Assembly: GCA_034509425.1 (NCBI GenBank)
Contig: JAVTVJ010000130.1
Location: 4,395,501-4,459,500, forward strand
From: Eopsaltria australis
Taxonomy: Eukaryota; Chordata; Aves; Passeriformes; Petroicidae
DNA: 64,000 nucleotides
Reading direction: 5' to 3'
Positions 12,301 to 26,100 of the stretch are shown piece by piece. The notes under the pieces were generated by a model, which saw only the letters and a program-made list of their open reading frames with translations, ran no database searches and was not told the DNA's origin. The position numbers and the translations under genes are program-made. The stretch's first letter is position 1. Each line of letters starts with the position of its first letter.

Positions 12301-15300
12301 TCCGGAGCTGAAATACATCTGAACTTTAGCAGCATTTACAGGCAAAATGCTGCTTTGTTTCTAGTAGTACACATTTCTGCACATTTTAAAAGCAACCAGA
12401 ATGCTTCAACTCTTGTTAAATATCTCATTCCAAATGACTAACCTCAAATGGGTCTGACTGGCCTGAACAGACGTCAGGAAAAACAGAATGGTTATGGTAT
12501 GGAAATGAAGGTGAGGAACTCTGTGGTGGCGAGAGCCAAGAAATGGCATGGTAAGACAGTGTGAAGTGGCGCTGTGCTTGAGCTGTACGGACTGCAGAAA
12601 TACACAAGAAAACGTAGGCCTGCTTAAAAATCCTGAAAACCCACATAACCTCTAACCCCGTTACTATTCAAGTTGTTAATAAAACAATACAGGAGCAAAG
12701 CGATCCACAGATTTTTCAGGATGTTTGCAGTATGTTCCCCTGTAGCACTGAGCACCAGAAGCCTTTTTACCACCTCGGATTTCCCCTGATAAAATCTTCC
12801 ACTTCCTTAAAATTGCTGAAAACAATCGCGCTTTAGCATCATCTACTGGGAGAGATGGGCAACTGACTGGGAGGCTCCAGCAGCACACAGACACTCCCAC
12901 TTGCATCCCCCTGCCTGCTCCTGTGCAGTGCTCAAGCCACACTCCAGCAACACAAGGAAAACTGGCTGTTTTTTCTCTTCAGAAGCTGCATTTTAAGGAA
13001 CAGAGAAAATGTTTCGGTGCTGGTACAACAAAGACCAGAATTACTACATACATGGGCGCTGCTTCCTGTCAGGCCTTTGAGTCACACAGCAGAAGGAGTA
13101 AGAGGCCAGGAGGAAGGGAGCAGCTGATCTCACAGACCAGTTGGCAATAGGAATTTGTCGCTGCAGTCTGAGGTTGGTGGTGGCAGTGCTCAGCGCAGCG
13201 GGGTCCGGGGGCTGTGCTGTCTGCACTGCACCACGTGCAAGACAATCTGAAATTCATGACCAGCCTGCACTTTTTACCAGCAGCATCAGCCTCCCAAGGA
13301 CCTCAAACACTGGGGACAGCAATCCTGCCAGGCAGGTAGGGGCTATCCCTGTGTTGAAAACAGGGAAGTGGAGACAGTTTTAAGTGCAAGAATCCCAGCA
13401 GCATTTAGATGTTTAAATGATTGACAGCAAACTGGACAAATCACTTGAAACTGACACAATTTCACACATAAGCACCCTGAAAAATCCTGCCAAAGGTTCC
13501 TTTTCTAAGAATCACAGGCTCAGGCTGTGAGAGGGGCAGCATTCAGATCCTAGGAGTTGTGATCTTTGTAATTACTGGTCTGTGCTTTAACCTTGTTTGT
13601 AGATCTCTGTTAAGGTCTTGCGTCAAATGTACATTCCCTGTACAGACAGCATGTCTCATCTAGGCATGAAGGGTGGATTCACCTTAGTTACATTTTACTG
13701 CCTAACATCTAGATGTCAACTCTGAAACAGCTGTCCAGCTGTCTTGGCAGTCAAGGAAGAGAAGGGCACTTCCAGGGAGGAATTCATCTTTCCCATCGCA
13801 GGATTGCTCCCTTGGGGTACAATGCAATCACCTGCCATTATCTCACCATCTCCAACTCAAGCTATCAGTTTGGAACAGGTGCTTTTTATCTTAATTATTA
13901 TTTTTGACACCTACATCTTGGCTGCAGACACCTATTGCTGTCTGTCACACCGAGCTGCATCATCTCTGATGGCTCAGTCTGGAGATCTTCCTGTGCCAGT
14001 GACAGAGCCTGGACTCGGCTCTACTGCAGGCCTGCAGCTCCAAAGAGCTCAAACCAGGCAGCCAGCTGCAAAACCTCACCCCCACAGATTGTTACAGCAT
14101 TACAATTCATGTCATTCAGAAGAGCAGAGTAACTGCTATGGTAATATTCCGCGTGTATAAAAAAAAATAATTTACGCATGTTTTGGAATTCAGTGGAGTG
14201 ACCTTTTGACCAAAGATTGAATACATTGGCTCATCAGATATCTGTAATCAAGGCCAGGGATTTTAGGTGTGGGGTTTAAAAGCTCCTGCAGGAGCTAAAA
14301 TACTTGGGTTGATTTTTCAGATTCCTTACAACTCACATGATTCTATTTAGCACTTCCAATTAAGATACCTTAAAACATCATTTTCTGCAGTTCTAGAAAA
14401 TAGCTTATATTCATCTGTCCTTTAGGACTCTGCACATCCCCCCCAGCAACTTTGGAGGCCAAGTAACAAAATTGTCATAAAAGATTTACTAAAGTTTCAA
14501 AAAGTTGACTAAAAATAAATGCTGAATATTTGAGAATATACAACTCATGTATTTCAGACAATCTCCAAAATCAGCTGCAGTGACTGCATATTTGGTACAC
14601 ATCTCACTTTAGAGACAGAACAATCCTCTGTTTCTCTCAGCTACAGAGTTCCCTCAAACTGTGTTACCAACATTGTGTAAAATACTGCAGCTGTAAAACC
14701 AAGTCTGGACTTTCATTACTAACACTCACAACTTTTAGCTGCCTTCAGGAAATGGGTTGATTACTTACCACACCTGGAAACACCGTGCCAGCTGAGATCA
14801 GCCATCCATTGGCTTTCTCAAGGCAAAGGGAAAGGTTTTTCACCCAGCTTCACATTTTAGCAGGAGCAGAGATAGTCCCCTGCCCAACCGGCCCTGCCAG
14901 GACAGGGTGGCTGTAAGTGGAAGGTGGCTGCTCTTAGGGCAGGCAGGGCAGGCCCCTGTCCCTCCTCCTGCACAACATACAGATTCCTCTCCCAAGATAC
15001 TTCAGATTTTTTTGAGAAAAATGTAAGGAATACTGCCCAGCTGTGTGCTGGCTTGCATTGAAAGACCCAGCCAGCGTTTTGCAGCTGTCAATGGCTGGTG
15101 TGAGATGTAGTGGTGGGACTCCTACCCCACAAAACCCCACCACAGCTCTTCAAGAGGCCCCAAAGTGAAGAGGTACTGGGACTGACCCACTGTGCTCCAC
15201 ACAGAGAGGATCTCCACAGACCTGTTCTCTGTAGGGATGGAATTATTTTAAACTCTGACTCTGCTACCTCTATTACTAATAGGATTATTTTGTAAGAAAC

Positions 15301-18300
15301 ACGAGAGCTCTCACTGGAATACCCTTCATTAGCTGGTGGGTACATTACCTGTCCCTTTGCCAAAGGAACTCCAGCACACTCAACAGGTCAGAAACACCAA
15401 GGAGACAAGGAACTTCATTCCTATTGCCTGTTTATCACCTAAAATAGGGAAGTATAATTTAGCACAGGAAGTGAGAATGGCAGTGAGCATCTCACTCCAC
15501 TTGCTGTCTCTGCTCTCTGAGAGTACGTGGAAAGGGGGACTGCCTCAGGGGGAGATGAAATAAGGAACAGACCCACTCATGCAAATGTAGAAACTCTCCA
15601 TTAGCAAAAATTATGTGTCAGTTTGGCTCCGTACATCTCTGTTCTTCATTGGCCTGCCTCTGGGCGGGGGGGTTGTGAGGACAAGGGTGGTCTTCTGCTT
15701 TGTGCCTGTTCTTAGATCGCAGCAAACCAAAGCCTCCCCCAGTGATGAGCTGCTACATTGATCCCATTAAAGACCTCAGTTGCATGTAGGTTAGATCTGG
15801 TATTTAAGTACCTCAGCCAGTCTTATCCCTTGAATGCCTGAAACCCTGTGCAAGGTTTATCTTCTCACCTCCCCGCCAGTTTCCAGTCTACTTGACAATT
15901 CTGGGGCAGCCAAAAGCCAACACTGGGGAAAAAACACAACCAAGGAACCAAGCCTGATTACATGAGCAGACACTTGAACTACTTGTTTTCATTTTGTGGG
16001 GGTTTTTTATAGAACTAACTTTAACTCTGTCTCTAAGTTTTTCCATCTGTAGAAAAACCTCTTTTTGCAAAGCTCTATTCTTAGTGCTGTTATGTCAATA
16101 CGTAATTAATTTGCCTAATACTGCTGTACCGTTCTGGAATACTTGGAGATTGAAGTGTAGACTTCTTGTGACTTGGTTAAAGAGAAAAACAAGATAAAAA
16201 TAATGGAGTGTTGGATGCAAATTTATTCCCCAAGTTACTAACACATTAGATTTCCTGTGCACTACTGAAGATACATCCATCTGAGCATGAAGATGCCAAA
16301 ATGTGGCTTACTGAGGCAGCTAAAAAAAGAAAGGGTGACATGGCCAATGACAATTTAAATAGTTCTGACAACGATGTGTGACCTGATTTGTTGCTTCCTG
16401 AACAGGATGGTAATTTTTGTGTGTGCGTTGGCTGGGTTCGTATGGGTTTATTTACTTGCCATCCCATGTTTAGATGTTGCTACTATGAAGGGGCCAAACA
16501 CTGATCCCTGGGCATACAGCATCTTCCTCAGCACACAGGAGCTGCAGTGCTCATTGGGAGAGCCCTGTGTGCTGCTCTCTGTGTGCTTCACCAGCTCCCC
16601 AAAATCCTGGCCAGGTTCTGCTGGAGTCAACAGAGACACTCCCATGGACTTGGAGCTGGATTAGGGCACTGGCTGCCATGGGAGAGGAGCACAGCCAGGT
16701 CTGTTGGCTCAGACACACAGGCAGCATCGACTTCAGCCTGTGAGGCAGATGGAAATAGCAGGCTACAGCTTCCTCACAAACATGTAGAATAACTAACCAA
16801 TGGTTGAGTGATACTGTGTCCATGTAGGGATAATGCTGGACTACAGGTTAGGAGTTGGTAGCTGTGGGTTCCAAAGGGCTTTGGCCTCTTTCCCAGCACT
16901 GAGGAACCACAAATTCTCATCTTACAGCTCAGCTCCCAGCTCCTGCTCAGCAGTGAACCCAACCTGCTGGGGTTCTTCCCAGAGTTCCTCAAAGCTCAAC
17001 CCATAAAAGACACATGAGGGTTTTTTAATCTGTTGTGAAAAGAAGTTGGTTTGGTCATGACCAACCTGGTCTTCAAAGGAAGTCCCTCCCCAGATCTTGC
17101 TTCCATCCTAGTTGCCATGTGCTGCTGTGACTCACTTAAAGTGCTCTGGATGCTTATGGTTCCATAAGTGAGCTAGCCAAAGGATTAACCAGTATTCTTA
17201 AGCCTCTCAGCCATCAACTCTCCCCACCATTATTTCATACTGGTCTTTAAGAAAAAGGAGTGGCAGCACTTCATCTGGGGCATCTGCCTCTGTAACTCCT
17301 GTCTGGAGGAATCAAATTCCTCTCCCCCAGCCACCACAGGGGAGAGTCTTCTCTTCCAGCCTCTCCCACCAGCCTGTGCTACCACAGTGAAAAGGTTACT
17401 GGTTTTATCCTTTCTCTGAGAGGCAGGGCAGAGGGCACCTCTTCCCCTCCAACCCTGCAATAACACCTGTACCTGAAACAGTGGTGGGCTTAATCAATAG
17501 ACCTTTTTACTGAACTTTCTCTGAAACAGTGCATGGTTTTACAAAGCAGATTCTGTGCTCAGTGTCTGCACCAAGTGCTGAGGAAGGCAGGTGCTGCCCT
17601 GTGCCTTGGCACCAGGCCTGAGCCTCAGGTTTAGGTATCCTCCAAGGTTACCCAGTCACAGGAAACTCTCCCCTGCCTAAGCTGGTGTTTCAGAAATGGT
17701 GTGGACTTTAACTGTTTGCCAGCAGTAAAACAAACGTATAGGAAGGTCAGCCCTTCAGGAGTTCAGTCACATTTCCAAAAACAAACCCAACTGAATCTAC
17801 TGATTCATCTCCAGCCAATCCTGGAAAAAGCTCTCAGAAGGGTGCCCACTTTCTGTCACCCCAGCCTGAGAGAGAGGCCAGACCCCTCTACCAGCTTCAG
17901 GAGCCCACTGTTTGTCATCCAAGGAAATTTCATTCTGTATAACTATATTTTAGTTATACTATGTTATATATATTATATATATTTTAGTTATATTTTTAGT
18001 GGGTAAACCAGAACCACTCCTCTACAAAACAAATTGAAACAGTTTAGCAGCTATAATCTACTTTGTGCCTATGGAGAACTAGGGAAATATGGGCACATAC
18101 ACAAATAAAAACTTTCTCAAACATACATGAGATTTCATGGAAAGCCTGCCTTTGAGTTTATTTCATTTAATGACCATAAACACAAGCAACATTTCAGAAA
18201 ATGCCAGGATTCCTGCTTCCTTGAGCTACATCTCATTTATCCAAAAATCTCTGCAGCATTGTTATGTATGTTATACATAAAAGCAAATTGAACCAAAGCA

Positions 18301-19974
18301 GATTAAATGACAGAAGTACCCCAATCAGAAGGTCTGTCGCACAGTTAAGCTTCAGAAAGAACTGGGACATATTTCTCCCCATTTACTTTAAAAGTTTGTC
18401 CCTCTTAACCACAAGAAGGTCTGGAAATGTGGAAAGCATTTTAAGAGAAGTTTTTTATATTTATTCTTGATTTAGACTTGATGAAGTACTCTTAAAGAAC
18501 AGGTCTTATGTCTTGTCATTACTATTTTTGTTGTCAACAGCGTGACAAGAAAATACTTGCCCAAAATACCAAAAGAGAAAAAAACCTCTTGAGGGAACCT
18601 GTTCTTGCAAGATTTCCATCCCAATATTTACAGACCCAGGAGGTCCAGATAAGCTTTGGATATGCACCAAAGCTCCCGGATGGTTATCCAAAGCAAGCAC
18701 AAGCCCTGAACCTTTTGAAATTTGTCCATCACTAGTTACCACATCTAATTCTTCCCCTTTCTACCAAGGATCAGTCTCCCTCTTCTGGAAGTTCCTGTGC
18801 TCATGACTCTTGATTGTCCACAGAGGGATAAGTAGGATTTCACTAATGTCTATACCAGGCTTTCAAAAATAGTCACACTGCTATTATTTTCCAGTATTTT
18901 AGAGAATCTTTCTTATTTAAAACTTGAAACGAACTGAGCTTATACTTCCAAGCATTACCTTGACAAAGCATCTGCAGCTCTTTCCAACGATGAGATGAGA
19001 GTCTGTAGGTTCAGGGGTTCAGTGAGGCACAGACTTGGACTTTCCCATTGGGACCAAGGCTGGAGTTCATCCATCCTGCACTCTGGAGTGAAATATGGGC
19101 AGCAGATTCTACTCAGTCCCCGGTGAACAGTAGCTCACACAATAAAACTATCATACCTAATTCAGCTTTTGAGGGAAAGGCCTTGCCTGCAGGCTGATTT
19201 ATGGGCTAACCCAGCAGAAGATACTCCCTATAGGTCAGGTGTGATGAGGTCATTGACAGGGCAATAGCAATGAAGTTTTTGACTGTAAATTCCCTTTCTT
19301 TCAAAAGCTCTAACAGACAACTATAAACAGTTTGGATAAGGTTCCTCCATAACTCAAGGAAAATATTCTTGCTTCACGTACTTCATAAAGTATTGCCATA
19401 TTGCCATTATCTTTTCTTTCCTTTTCCTTATGTATAAAGTAAGGCTACCGGGATAAATTTGTTCTCCACATTGACACGACTATCTTCTGACTACTTTCAA
19501 GTTCATTTACAAAATTCAGTAGAGATGCTTCAATTAGGGTCATCTGGTCATGTATCCTTGATCCTTTGATCACCAAAGCAGAAATACCATGTTAGTAATC
19601 TCTGGGCTACCATTTGGGTTAATGAATCGGCTTGACTTTAATTCTAGCCCAGATGTAATCTTTTATAGCTTAATGATTTGTTCTAACATGAACTCCAATT
19701 GAATGTAAACAGTTTCTTTATTTAGAGAGAAAATTCTTTTTTATAACTTGTTTCTCTTCCTAATTAATTCTAGAGCAATTAAATCAAACCTTGATCTGTG
19801 GCAATCAAGATTAAATCATAGTATAGGTTAGGCTGCTAATATCGTCTTTGAGTTCATTATTATCAAGGCTAACAGTAATCAGCAAAGGAGGGAGAAACTG
19901 ATGTAGCGAAGACTACAGATCTGAGGACTTGTTCTTGTTTTTAATAGCTGATCTGATTTAATATATGATAATAC
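9338..19974. other. gene-free AT-rich flank
   Basis: No coding exon or RNA gene was recognised. The interval holds chance open frames, an AT-rich low-complexity run near 17.94-18.00 kb and a TGACCT-TT-TGACCA direct repeat (14,199-14,212) that resembles a nuclear-receptor DR2. Nothing else could be assigned. It is part of the gene-poor DNA upstream of NFIA. Confidence 0.6.
17938..18000. repeat. AT-rich low-complexity / palindromic run
   Basis: A run of TATA/TTATAT words, including TATATATATTATATATATTT-like self-complementary sequence, interrupted by TTTTAGTTA twice. It is a simple low-complexity region able to extrude hairpins. It shows no promoter context, and the TATA words here are not evidence of a promoter. 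Confidence 0.7.
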
Positions 19975-20160
19975 TTGCACTTATTTAGTAACTGTTTTCC
20001 AAGGAGCTCAACATACTCTCCCAAAGTTAATTTATTCTCACAACACTGATGTGCGGGAGGTAAATATTATCTCCCAGGGACACTGAGAAGTTTTGAGGCA
20101 CAGAGAGTTGTGGGCTGTTTGCAAAGTCACAGACTGGGGTCCAGATCTTAATTCCATTAA
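19975..20160 (+). mobile_element. MIR-like SINE
   Basis: Order and wording follow the MIR core and tail: 'cacttatttagtaactgttttccaaggagctcaacata' (position of the 'gcgctttacata' block), 'atttattctcacaacactgatgtgcgggaggtaaatattatctccc' (the 'ctcacaacaaccctgcgaggtaggtattattatccc' block), 'gacactgagaagttttgaggcacagagagtt' and 'tttgcaaagtcacagactgg'. Several consecutive landmarks in the right order make this the best of the MIR-like copies here. It is strongly diverged and non-functional. Confidence 0.6.
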
Positions 20161-23100
20161 CAAATCATTAGCTGGGGAGCTTTGCTGTGCACTCCAGTTA
20201 TGATAAGAGAGGAACAGCACCACATCCATAAGCACTCACTGAGCATCCTGCTTAAGACAGATTTGTTGGCCACTGCATCCCGGCAGTCCTTGGAGTTCAA
20301 AGCTGCCAGTGCTGTGAGCTGGCTGCCTCCACAGACCTCCTTCCATCACACCTCCTCAAGAGGACTTGCCATAAAGCTCAGCCCTGCAGTTGCCAAGGGG
20401 GATTTGTGTTCCCAGAGGTAAAAAAAAAATCATTTGTAAGTCAGCTGATGGATTTGACAGACACTGCAGTTCTGACCTTTGTTTAAACAGTCTGGCCTGT
20501 CCACATTACCCAAACCTTCACCTTGAACCAAGCCTAGATTTAAAGGACAGTGAAAGGGACACTTTGCAGCCCTGACTGTCCTCAAATCAAGGCACTGATG
20601 TCCCAGACAAGACCCAGCTGAACTTGTTCTCTGCCTGAATCTCTGCACATAATTATATTATACCATGCTGTGGTAGATTAATCCTGACTATGCAGGAAAC
20701 TCCTGCCCATTTGGGTCATCCCTGCGAGGTACAGCAATTGTGTGGAGAGGACAGAATCACCCCGGTTCAACTCCAAACAAGGGAAACACAAGAAAGCATC
20801 ACAATGTTGTTTGTACTCCAGTTCTATATTAGCTTCAAAAAAATTACAGCAGTGCCATTTTCAATTCAGTGTTATGCTGGAAAGGTTGCAAATTAATTAG
20901 AATTATGCCTTCTTTGTGCCAAGTGATAATTTACTGCAATTAATTATCAAAAGATCTACTGCTGTCAATTACGGTACTTGCTCTTTGGGGGGGAGAAGCT
21001 ATTTACGTATAGCTAAATTCTGTAACAAAGTTCCATTTTACTTTTATTGTTTTCAATTAAACTATCATAATTTGCCTTCCCTCTGCCAAACACAATAAAG
21101 ACTCGTTAAGAACTAATCATGCTACTGTGACCTTTTTTTTAATCCAAACACTAGCTAGACCTGCACTGAGTCAACACTCCTATTGTTACACCTGCAAATT
21201 GTACGTAGAGAGGAGCATACTTCAGAATTAATGAGCACAGCTGTGGTCTCTCTTACATTCAACACTTGTAAAATAGACCTCTTTAAAGTGCCATTATCAC
21301 AATATTGATAGAGTTATTTATAGTACTGCAAACGTTCCCAGTCATAACAGAGTCCTTGTTATCCCCCACAGCAGTTCATGTTGTTGCCATCTCCTGGACT
21401 CATTCCACAGTTTGTGATAAGGCACCACGTGGACAATCCTTTACGAACAAACTATAAAAGACATTAGGAAAACTTGTACGTAAGCAAGTTTTAAAACTGG
21501 GAATAGGTCAAGCTGTCAAGACCCAGCCTGCACAAGACTTGTCATGTTCTTGTGCTGTGCAGTTTCCTGTAATTTCTGGGTGGGATGTGAAATGAAATTA
21601 CAGGCAGCACAAGCTGCAAAGGATCTGGATGGCATTGTCCAAATGAGAGCTGCTTTTTGCAGTTAGTAAGACTGTTTTACCATAATTCAGTAAAACAGAT
21701 GTAAGTTCAAACTCTTGGTGTCAGTCGCTGAAAACAAATACCACAGGTGCCAACTTTGGTTGCTAAGGGAATACAAGCTCCTTGGGCTTCCCAGTATGTG
21801 TGCAAACAGCTAGAGATTGTCCAAGGCAGAGGTTCTGCTGTCAGCAGAAAGGGAGTTGCTTTTTTCAGGTGTCTTTCTACTCAGCTTGATCTCCTGACAC
21901 TGAAGTTACTGAAGTATCAGTCAATGTGGTCAAGATGAAGTCAGTACGAGACTGCATCAGTGTGAGTTTTCCTGTTCTCAGAACTGCAGTGCCAGGAATT
22001 TGTCTGTGATATTATTCTTATTGTAGTATTTCATATTAAGTTTTATCACGCTTGGCTCTGTGTCCACTAAAGATCTGGATGCAGCTTTTGTGGGGATGCA
22101 TTCATGGAAAGGTCTCCAGAGTCATCCTGCAGATCCAGCAAATCCATTGCCCCCAACCCTTTTCCTCCTTCTTTCTGGTTGCAATGTTTTACTTCTCTTC
22201 TTATGGGACAGGAAATTACTTTGCTTCTGATCCACTGTCCCTTATCTGAGGAAAATCGTTTTGTCATAATTCAGTCTTCATTTTGGAAGGAATTGCTGAA
22301 AAACCTCAGGTCCCCTAAGAGTAAAAATTCAACTTACACTTGGCTACTTATGAATTATTTCCCCAGATCCACCTATTTCATATCTTAAGTGCTTTCTGGC
22401 TGAAAGGTCAGATCTAAAATAACCTCATATTATATTCTCCCTCTGAATATAAGAGATTACTTTCATGGTACAGGTCAGCTCAGAGAGCCAGCCAAGCAAT
22501 GTTTAGCTCACAGGTGTTGCTGGTTTGGATCTCCTGCAGGCAAAGTAGACTTGTGTAGTGATTCCCAGCTGAAGGCTGGTTGGTTTCTGTGAAGTTATTT
22601 GTCAGTTGTTCCTGCTTCCCTGGGGAGGGAAGGAGGTGAACTCTTGTTTTCTCTGAGGCAACAGGGAGGTACTCTAGCACAGAGTTTGAAATCTCCAAAT
22701 TTCCCCATTGAGCTGTACTTCTCGGGGATGATTTAAGTCTAGACACACTCTGTTACTTGTAATGCTTCTTGAAATAACTGGTGCAAAAATATTTTTTCCA
22801 GAAGTCTCTGAGTTTTTAATAGTTTTTTTGTTTTGTTTTGTTTTGTGTTTTTTGGGGTTTTTTTTACTTCTAAAGAATTCTGTTGTCAGGTTTACTTATC
22901 TCTGTGTGTATGTCCATTCTTACTATAATATGGAGCACCCCTGACTTTGTTAGTGTATTTATCCTCAGCTATATTAGTATAGTAGAAAAAAAGCTGAAGA
23001 GAGAATAGGGGGAGGAGGTGGTGTCAAAACGTTCCAGTTACTTTGTGACTTGGGAGAGGTTTACATTTTAAGTAGCTTTTCAGGGTTCTGGAAGTGTTTC

Positions 23101-26100
23101 TATTTTTCAACAAAGGGAAAGAAAGAGACGAAGCAGTTATGGGGACAAGGGGTTCTGTGGAACTGAAGAAAAGGGAGCGAAGGATGGAGACCAGGGCTGT
23201 CATCTGGAACCCTGCTCTGCCATTTTCCACCGAGTGAGTGACCTTGTTCATCAGAAAAGAGCTCTGCTGTAACGAAAAGCAGAGCTGGGCTGAAGTGAGG
23301 GACAGGGAGCAGCACAGAGCTTTTTGTTTCCATAAACTTAGTGAGGAATGGCACGCAACTTCAATGCACATGTGATTAAACTAATCTAGTTAAAATCAGA
23401 AAAGGATTTCTCATAATTCAATTGGAGTTGTTTTTAATGTTTGGACTTTGGTCAAGGACAGCTTTATTGATTGAATTTAATTGCTTATATTTTCCTGTCC
23501 ATTTATTGAAGCCCATTTTTCAAGTCACTTGAGAGGCTGCTAACATTTCAGAAAGGGGATATGCCAAAGCATTGCTTTAATTCATTATCTTTTTGGACAT
23601 ACAGTAGTTGCTACTTGGCCCAAATTAAATCCGTTAGAGAATGTGATAGCATAATTACTTACAGGTATCCAAAACTGCTTTTAACAGAATTCTCTAGGAG
23701 GTTACGCATAAGATTTGTTTTGCCCTTATGCTGGATGCAAATGTCTGGGATTTCAATGATAAATAAATATTTCATCAACTGAGGACAGATTTTTCTCATT
23801 TCCATATGTTGCTGATGGACTAAAATTCTTGTGAGGTCTTTATTTTTCCTTAAAAATAGAAGTCTCTTAAATATTAGCTCAGTCACTTTTTCAAAATGTG
23901 TAAACACAGTGACCCTTGAGGTAAAGAGGAAGCCACCTGTGATTCTGACTTGGTTTTTTTTTTTGTTTCAAACTGTGCTTGACCCTGAAAGACTTTCTAG
24001 ACAAAACTTCACATTAGCTTGATTGCTTCACGCTGTGTTCTGATGACGCCAAGTCTGTGATTCTCTAAGAGTTACGTCAGCCTGATTCCAAATGAAGTGA
24101 AGGGCTGGATGTTCCCAGCCTGGAAAGAACTGTGGGCTGGAAAACACCATGGGAAGGTCAGCAGTGAGTTGCACTGCAAACCCCCAGTCACAGCCCTTCC
24201 ACGGAACCAGAGCTCCTGTAAGCTCTGTCCCTGCTTTCCTCACTATTTGCTCTTATTTCCTCATCTTTTGCTCCCAGTTGTGGCTTCTTGCCTTGGAGAA
24301 GTTCTCAGTCTAGCAAGGAAATGGAACATGAGCAGGTTTGTAAGGACAGAGGAACTTCTGGCACTTATGAACCCACCTAGTGTTGGGCTCACCTCTCTGG
24401 CTCTGAACTGAAAGTACCTGGCATTATCTTGTGTTTTGTGAAAACTAAAGCTGCAGTGGTTGCAGTTGTTAAGATAGTATTTATTGATAGGAGGTCTAGG
24501 CAGAAAACATGAATCTACCTATAAAAACTAACATTCAAGCATCTGACTGTTTCATTAGGGAGATGTGTAAGATCAGACTTGGTTTAGTTTCAAAAACTTC
24601 TAATCAGACACAATCCAGACTTACATATTAATTATTTTTTCTTATTTAAGAGAACATAATGCTTCCTTGGAGTGAGACAAGATTCCCACAAATACCCTAG
24701 GACTTATCCTCTTCTTGCAGTAGCTCTGTGGTTAACAAATGCAAACTGAGTTACCTGATGTATGTAACACCTCTCCTCCCCCCAAAACACCCAACATTTA
24801 AATGTTGCCTAATTCACAAAAGTTTTGTTTCGAAATCCAGCGATCGTATTTGATAAAAGGCACAAGGAATTCCTTTCACAAGGAACTGAACCACAGATGG
24901 TTATGTGATTTGAGGGCCACTGAACATCAACGGTTTTACCAAGTGAATCAGAATTACAGAAACACCTGCATGACTGCATCTGCAGACTCAGCTAAATTAC
25001 GCTTCCATCCAGCCACATGATATTTAATGTGTAATTCTTCTGCATTTTAATCAAATGCATTGTAATGACAGTACAAAATTTCAATATGAATGCACCTTAA
25101 TGTAGGAGTAACTAATAGCTGCCATCCATTAGTACCAGCTAAGAGACGTACTTCCTCCTAAGCAACAGGGGCACGGTTATTTTAACTCATTACCTGCTTT
25201 GTAAATGACATTTAATTGCACATGAAGTCAGGATGTTCACAGGACACTGCTGGGAATGCAAGACTGAGCACCAAGAAGTTAGAAAATATTTGAAAGAATA
25301 TTGTAGAGAGGTGTTCATGAACCCCTGCATGGCAAGAGACAGGCTCTGTGCACTCTTCCCAAATGGTGCCTCTTCCCTGTAAAACCTGCTCTGACTTTAG
25401 CAGTTTAATGCTGTAAAGTTTTTGCTGAGCACAAGCAAATGTGGAGTTTGTAAAGGCTTTTGCGACTTGATGGATTTTTAAGACTTTCATAAAGTGAGAA
25501 ACTTTCATTTAGTGGGAAACAAATTATGTAGGCCGGTCTCCTAGTTGTTACTTTCAAACCAGGATGTTATCAGAGCTTTACAAGGTCAAACTGTAAGAAT
25601 AGTAACACTGAAAAATATTTCCTAGAACCTTTCTTACACATAGATGAATTAGTTTGGGTAAAGGTTTTCTACAAATAAATCAGCCTGACAAAAACATGAA
25701 TTTTGGAAAATGTCTCCTAGTGGTGAATACCAGGTAAAATCATGAGCACCAAAAATCAACCCTTTAAACAGAAAAGACTGGCCAGCCTTGACTGGCCAAG
25801 CTTGGGAGATGGATAACTGTGAGTTACTGTGTGCTGAAATTGCTCTCATTTGGTTCTGTCCTGAGATGTGCCCCCAGTTTAGCCAGAGGTCAGTTCTGAT
25901 GTCCACAGGGACTAAATTCAGGATTTCTGCCCGGGTACAAGGTTCTGCTCACAGTGTACCTGGGAGGATCAGGGCCTGATCTCTGGAAAACAGACACTGT
26001 TGTATCCTGGTATTCTGTTAGAGGCTTGTTCATACTTCCAGTGCCAGCAGGGAAAACATGAAAGCATGAAGTGAGGTAGAAAGTGAAGATTTAAACTAAG

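Noticed and set aside
23190..23260. Possible antisense MIR fragment (CCTGCTCTGCCATTTTCCAC, GAGTGAGTGACCTTG)
   Set aside because: Two short words match, but the flanking sequence does not continue the MIR order.
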